Below are positions 49,001 to 55,000 of a DNA stretch of 64,000 nucleotides, in pieces. This DNA comes from Ariolimax columbianus (taxonomy: Eukaryota > Mollusca > Gastropoda > Stylommatophora > Arionidae). A program made the position numbers and the translations under genes. Location of the stretch: the NCBI GenBank assembly GCA_036924085.1, contig JAVGWX010000005.1, positions 100,025,672-100,089,671 on the forward strand, in the 5' to 3' direction. The notes below the pieces were generated by a model. It was not told where the DNA came from and searched no databases. It saw only the letters and a program-made list of their open reading frames with translations. Each line of letters begins with the position of its first letter. The stretch's first letter is position 1.

Positions 49001-52000
49001 ATGTTACTACAAGAAGACACGCCCCTACCTAAGTAGTTTCCAGGAAGAATTGTTTATGTTACTACAAGAAGACACGCCCCCACCTAAGTAGTTTCCAGGA
49101 AGAATTGTTTATGTTACTACAAGAAGACACGCCCCTACCTAAGTAGTTTCCAGGAAGAATTGTTTATGTTACTACAAGAAGACACGCCCCCACCTAAGTA
49201 ATTTCCAGGAAGAATTATTTATGTTACTAAAAGAAGACAAGCCTCCACCTGAGTAGTTCCCAGGAAGAATTGTTTATGTTACTAAAAGAAGATAAGCCCC
49301 CACCTAAGTAGTTTCCAGGAAGAATTGTTTATGTTACTAAAAGAAGACAAGCCCCCACCTAAGTAGTTCCCAGGAAGAATTGTTTATGTTACTAAAAGAA
49401 GACAAGCCCCCACCTAAGTAGTTTCCAGGAAGAATTGTTTATGTTACTAAAAGAAGACAAGCCTCCACCTAAGTAGTTCCCAGGAAGAATTGTTTATGTT
49501 ACTACAAGAAGACAAGCCCCCACCTAAGTAGTTCCCAGGAAGAATTGTTTATGTTACTACAAGAAGACAAGCCCCCACCTAAGTAGTTCCCAGGAAGAAT
49601 TGTTTATGTTACTACAAGAAGACAAGCCCCCACCTAAGTAGTTCCCAGGAAGAATTGTTTATGTTACTAAAAGAAGACAAGCCCCCACCTAAGTAGTTCC
49701 CAGGAAGAATTGTTTATGTTACTAAAAGAAGACAAGCCCTCACCTAAGTAGTTCCCAGGAAGAATTGTTTATGTTACTACAAGAAGACAAGCCACCACCT
49801 AAGTAGTTCCCAAGAAGAATTGTTTATGTTACTAAAAGAAGACAAGCCCCCACCTAAGTAGTTCCCAGGAAGAATTGTTTATGTTACTAAAAGAAGACAA
49901 GCTCCCACCTAAGTAGTTTCCAGGAAGAATTGTTTATGTTACTAAAAGAAGACAAGCCCCCACCTAAGTAGTTCCCAGGAAGAATTGTTGTTACTAAAAG
50001 GAGATAGGCCCCACCAAAGTAGTTCCCATGAAGAATTGTTTATGTTACTAAAAGGAGACAGGCCCCACCTAAGTAGTTCCAGGAAGAATTGTTGTACTAA
50101 TAGAAGACAAACCTCACCCAATTAGTACATGGGAAGAATTGTTGTTGTTATTACTAATAGAAGACAGACCCCACCCAATTAGTTCCAGGAAGAATTGTTA
50201 TTGTTATTAATAGAAGACAGACCCCACCCAATTGGCACATGGGAAGAATTGTTGATGGAATCTTATATATGTGAGGTTGCTCATTAAGCTCACCACTATG
50301 GGATGATCCCTTCCTTGTTGGTCAGTCTGCTGTGATGCATCCTCCAAGGAAGTGTGGTGAGGGTCTCCCTCCTTCCTCTCTCTCCCCCCCCCCCTGTTGT
50401 TCGCCCTGTTTCTTAAGGCAGCAGTGTTTTCTACAGTATTTGGAGGATAGGGCAGAAGTGTGTAAGGGATAGGACCTCACGGTGAGAGACAGGTACTTCC
50501 TAGCAGCATAGGATGGCCTGAACCCTATTTGGTTCGCCCACTCCTAACTCACATATGGCTCCAAGCTAAACCATAGCTGGAAAAGAGGAATTGTACCACA
50601 TGCATGGTAAGAGGCTATACTTATACCAGTTCCAAAGACAGACAAAGATAGAACAGATCCAAATGAATACATGTCTATCAGTCTACTGAGCTGTGTAGGT
50701 AAACTGATAAACACCAGACTGATGTGGTACCTGGAAGCAAAACACATATTAATTCCACAGGTAGCAGGATTTAGATAATACAGATCCACTGAGGACCAGA
50801 TCACTCTGATAGTGCAGGAAATAGAGGATGCTTACCAAGAGAAATAGCAAACAATAGTGGTTTGGGTGGATCTAGATAAGGCATTTGACAAGGTGTGGAA
50901 AGAGGGACTAAAAAGTAAAGCTATGAAGAAGCGAAGTGTCTGGAAAAAATGTACAGATGGATCAGCCATTACCTAGAAAACAGAACAGCTAGAGTTCAAG
51001 TACAAAAAAGGTGACACTGAAGCAGTGAGTACCCCAAGGGGAAGTACTGTCACCTACACTTTTTCTGGTGTATATAAACAATATAATTGAGAAAATACCA
51101 AAAAGAGTCCACAGCTCCATGTTTGCAGATGATCTGACTTTGTGGTCCTCTGAAGAAAATCTCACCGTAGCAAACAATCGGATACAGCAGGCCTTAATAT
51201 TGTTGGAGGAGTGGGCGAAATCATGGCTGGTAAAAATAAATGAAGAAAAAACAACATGTACAACATTTTTCCTTTCAAATAAACCACAGAACACCAAAAT
51301 AAGTCTCAATGGCAAATGTCTGCGGCTGAATGACAACTCAAACTACTTGGGCACCACATTTTATCAGCGCATGACATGGAAAACTCAGATTGAGAGAAAC
51401 CAAAGGAGAGCAAGACAAAGAATGGCAATCATGAGGAAACTTGTTGGCACAAGCTGGGGAGCAGATGAGAGAATACTGAAGAAACTGTACACTGTAAGAG
51501 TGAGACCAGTTCTCAAGTATGGCATTACGGCATGGGCAACAGCAGCAAAGGTGAACTTTGATCAAATCAACAGATTTGAAAACTAAGTCATGAGAATTAT
51601 AACAGGAGGCATGAAGTCAACGCCAATTGTAGAACTTAAAAAGATTACAAATCTGCAATCAATGAATGATAGAAGAGACAGCAGAGCCCAGCAGCAAGCA
51701 GTGAAACTAAGAAGACTGACAGACCATCCAATGCACCAGAGACTAAATGGATTTAGAAAAGGGAGGCTAAAGCGGAGAAACTTAGTAGAAATAACCAAAA
51801 CAAAGATGAGAGAAGACCCTATCAATACCTAAGCCCATCCCTACTGTACGCAAACTCATCTGGAAGCAGCAGATCTTTCCAGAGGTGATAGAAAATATAC
51901 CAGGTATCGGTTACAAGAACAGCCAGACTGAAAAGGAAAAAGGAGACATAACCCTGAAGCACATAGAGAAAAACTACCCAAGCACAGACTGGACCCATGC

Positions 52001-55000
52001 ATACACTGATGGTTCTGCTACAAAAGCAACACACAATTGAGGGGGAGGGGTATTCCTGAGCCTAACACACGGTAGAAAGGTAACACTGTCAGTGGTAACG
52101 GGAATTTTCAAGCAATTTCAGAGCAGAGGCAGATGCATTGAAGGCTACAGTAGAAGAAATGCTGACAGGCGAAAGCAATGAAAGCCAGATAGTCCTGTTC
52201 ACAGATGCCCTGTCTGTGGTTACAGCACTAAAAACCCAGAAAAATACAGAACTTAATGACTTAAGAGCAATACTCTGTCAACTATGCCAGCAGTCCACAC
52301 CCAAAAGAGTAGTGGTACAGTGGGTTCTATCCCACTGTAACATTCAAGGCAACGAGGAGGCAGACAGACTGGCAAAGGAAGGTGGAAAGTTACCACAACC
52401 AGATTCTAGTGTGACCTACGAAGAGTCCAAAACGTTTTTTAGGGCCAGATACATGGAAAAATGGGAAACAGAGCATACTGACTACACAAAAAATTATGCT
52501 TATTACCAGTTGAGCAGAAGAGAGCAGGTGGTAGTCTTCAGACTTCACACAGGCCACAACAGACTGAGTTACCATCTATTCAATAAACTGAAGATAGGTG
52601 CTACTGACGAATGCACCTGTGGTACAGGGAAAATGACTCATGAACATCTGCTTCCAAATTGCCCACCATATGAGGACCAGAGAAACACATGTTATCCATC
52701 ACCAGTGCCAAAACCAGACAAGCTTTATGGTGGTGTCGACAGCCTCAGGATGGCTGCTGCTTTCTACAAACAAATTCAAGTTGACGTCTGACAGCGTACA
52801 AAAAAGAAGAAGAAGCGCTGTGTTTTATGGCCCAGTGCATCCAACCTCAGCACGTATTTTTGTACTTATGTCTCCTCTTCCCCGGCACCAACACCCACAG
52901 GTGGGGTCTTTGATCAGTATGTTTCACCTGACCATGATTTTACTCTTCAATTCCACTCTGTATTTTTCTTAGCATAAAGAAGGTTGTTGCATGAGACTAG
53001 CAGTCTCATCATGTCAAACCATTGCTGTGAAACCACCACTTTCATTAGTCGGATACAGGCTTTCTGTCAAGGTGCCAAAGCATTAATTGTCATTTGCTTT
53101 ACATGAAACGAAAAGACGAAATGAATCAAGCAAGGCAGCAAAGAGGGGAAATGGTCACCCAGTTCACAGAAGCTAAGATCAGGTCTTTATCACTTCATTC
53201 CCACCGACATTTACTATGGTAGGTCTACCTTGACCGTATAATAATACAAGGCAGTGAGGAAGCAATTTTATCATCTTCCTCACACTAGTTAAGAGCTTGT
53301 AAAATGACCTGGCCCATCTCTTACAGGAAGCATCTTCAAAGACAACTCTAGATCAGAGGCGAGGAAGCGATGATCACTGTGGAAAACAAAGCATAGCTCA
53401 GACAGACACCATCACACAGACTTGCAAATATGTCACCAATCCTAACTCTGAGGTAAACGACCTGCCATAATTAAGCATACAATTGTCTGTCTGTGCTAGA
53501 ATTTGACCAGAACATGATCTTACTATTCTTACTTTTATTTTTCTCAAATAACCACATCTATTTCCCTTGTAAATTTGGTCCGTTGTCCATCTCCCGTGTC
53601 ACCATATAGTTTACCCCTCAAATAACCACATCTATTTCCCATATAAATTTGGTCCGTTGTCCATCTCCTGTGTCACCATATAGTTTACCCCTCAAATAAC
53701 CACATCTATTTCCCTTGTAAATTTGGTCTGTTGTCCATCTCCCGTTGTCACCATATAGTTTACCCCTCAAATAACCACATCTATTTCCCTTGTAAACTTG
53801 GTCCGTTGTCCATCTCCCGTGTCACCATATAGTTTACCCCTCAAATAACAACATCTATTTCCCTGTAAACTTGGCCCATTGTCCATCTCCTGTGTCACCA
53901 TATAGTTTATCCCTCAAATAACCACATTTATTTTCCTTGTAAACATGGCAGTCTGCTTAAGGATTCTCTCATCATCTAATGGCACTAAAAATATACACTC
54001 AAAAACCAAGTTTAAGAAAATATTTGGTTCATGGACCCTCAGAGAACTCTTTGTGTACCCTACAAACTCTTCATAAACCTCTACAAGACTGTGAATCCCC
54101 ATACATAGCTCTTCACAGACTGTTAACATAAATCTTTGTGGACCCTGACAACTCCTCATAGATGCCCACAAACTATTTGTGGACCCAACCAAACTCTTTG
54201 TTTAACTCCATAGATGTTTATTGGATCCACATAAATTCTTTGTGGACTCCAAAATAACTTTTTGTGAACCCCCCAATAACTCTCTGTGGTCTCCAAATAA
54301 CTACTTGTGGGGACAACCCCCCCCCCCCCCCCCCCCCTCCCTCCCTCCCCCCAAATCTGTGATCACCTCTGATTGCCAGGCTTCATATACCCAGAACATT
54401 CTGTTGGGGCACCAGAGACTTATCTTGCCCCTACTCCTGATTGTAAGAGCAATCTCATCACAAGACTTTATAGCACTCCTGTGTTATCTGTGTCAATTAT
54501 GGGCCCTGACCAAGACAAATAATCAACAGTATATGCATACCAACTCTATGCTGTCAGTCGGACATGTATCATGACCAAGACAAATAATCAACAGTATATG
54601 CATACTAACTCTATGTTGTCAGTGTCTGACATGTACCATGACCAAGACACAAAAATGATAGTTTACAACATATGAATCAAACAGAAAGTGGGAATAATAT
54701 CATGGTATATGTATATATAGGCAGACAATTCAATGGTTTGGACATACAACTAGAATGTCTCCTGAAATTACTTACAACACAAGCCTGTAAACACATGCTC
54801 CACAGGAGGTGGAAAGATTTTGATTTACTTATGATATATGCATGCAGGTAAGATAACACAAGAAAGAAATTGCATCTCTCTTTGGCTTATGTGGACAGTT
54901 GAGATCAGATTGTAACTCCCTAATGTATAACAACTGTACTTCAACTCACCCTCACCCCACGCACACACACCCTCCACACCTCACCATGACATCAGCTTTG

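Larger units (their letters stand above)
50566..52815 (+). mobile_element. 5'-truncated I/Nimb-like LINE (RT-RNase H)
   Basis: Plus-strand copy of the 3230-6583 family, starting inside the RT near ctaaaccatagctgg and ending with tctgacagcgtacaaaaaagaagaagaag. No clear TSD by eye. It includes open segments for the RT core (51068-51586) and RNase H with the cysteine tail (52138-52791), separated by frameshifts and stops. The tail has an A-rich start before GAA, unlike the other copies. Confidence 0.88.

Noticed and set aside
50566..50804. Target-site duplication for the 50566-52815 LINE (tatggctcc / tatggccca)
   Set aside because: The match is imperfect and offset from the element ends; I could not define a convincing duplication.
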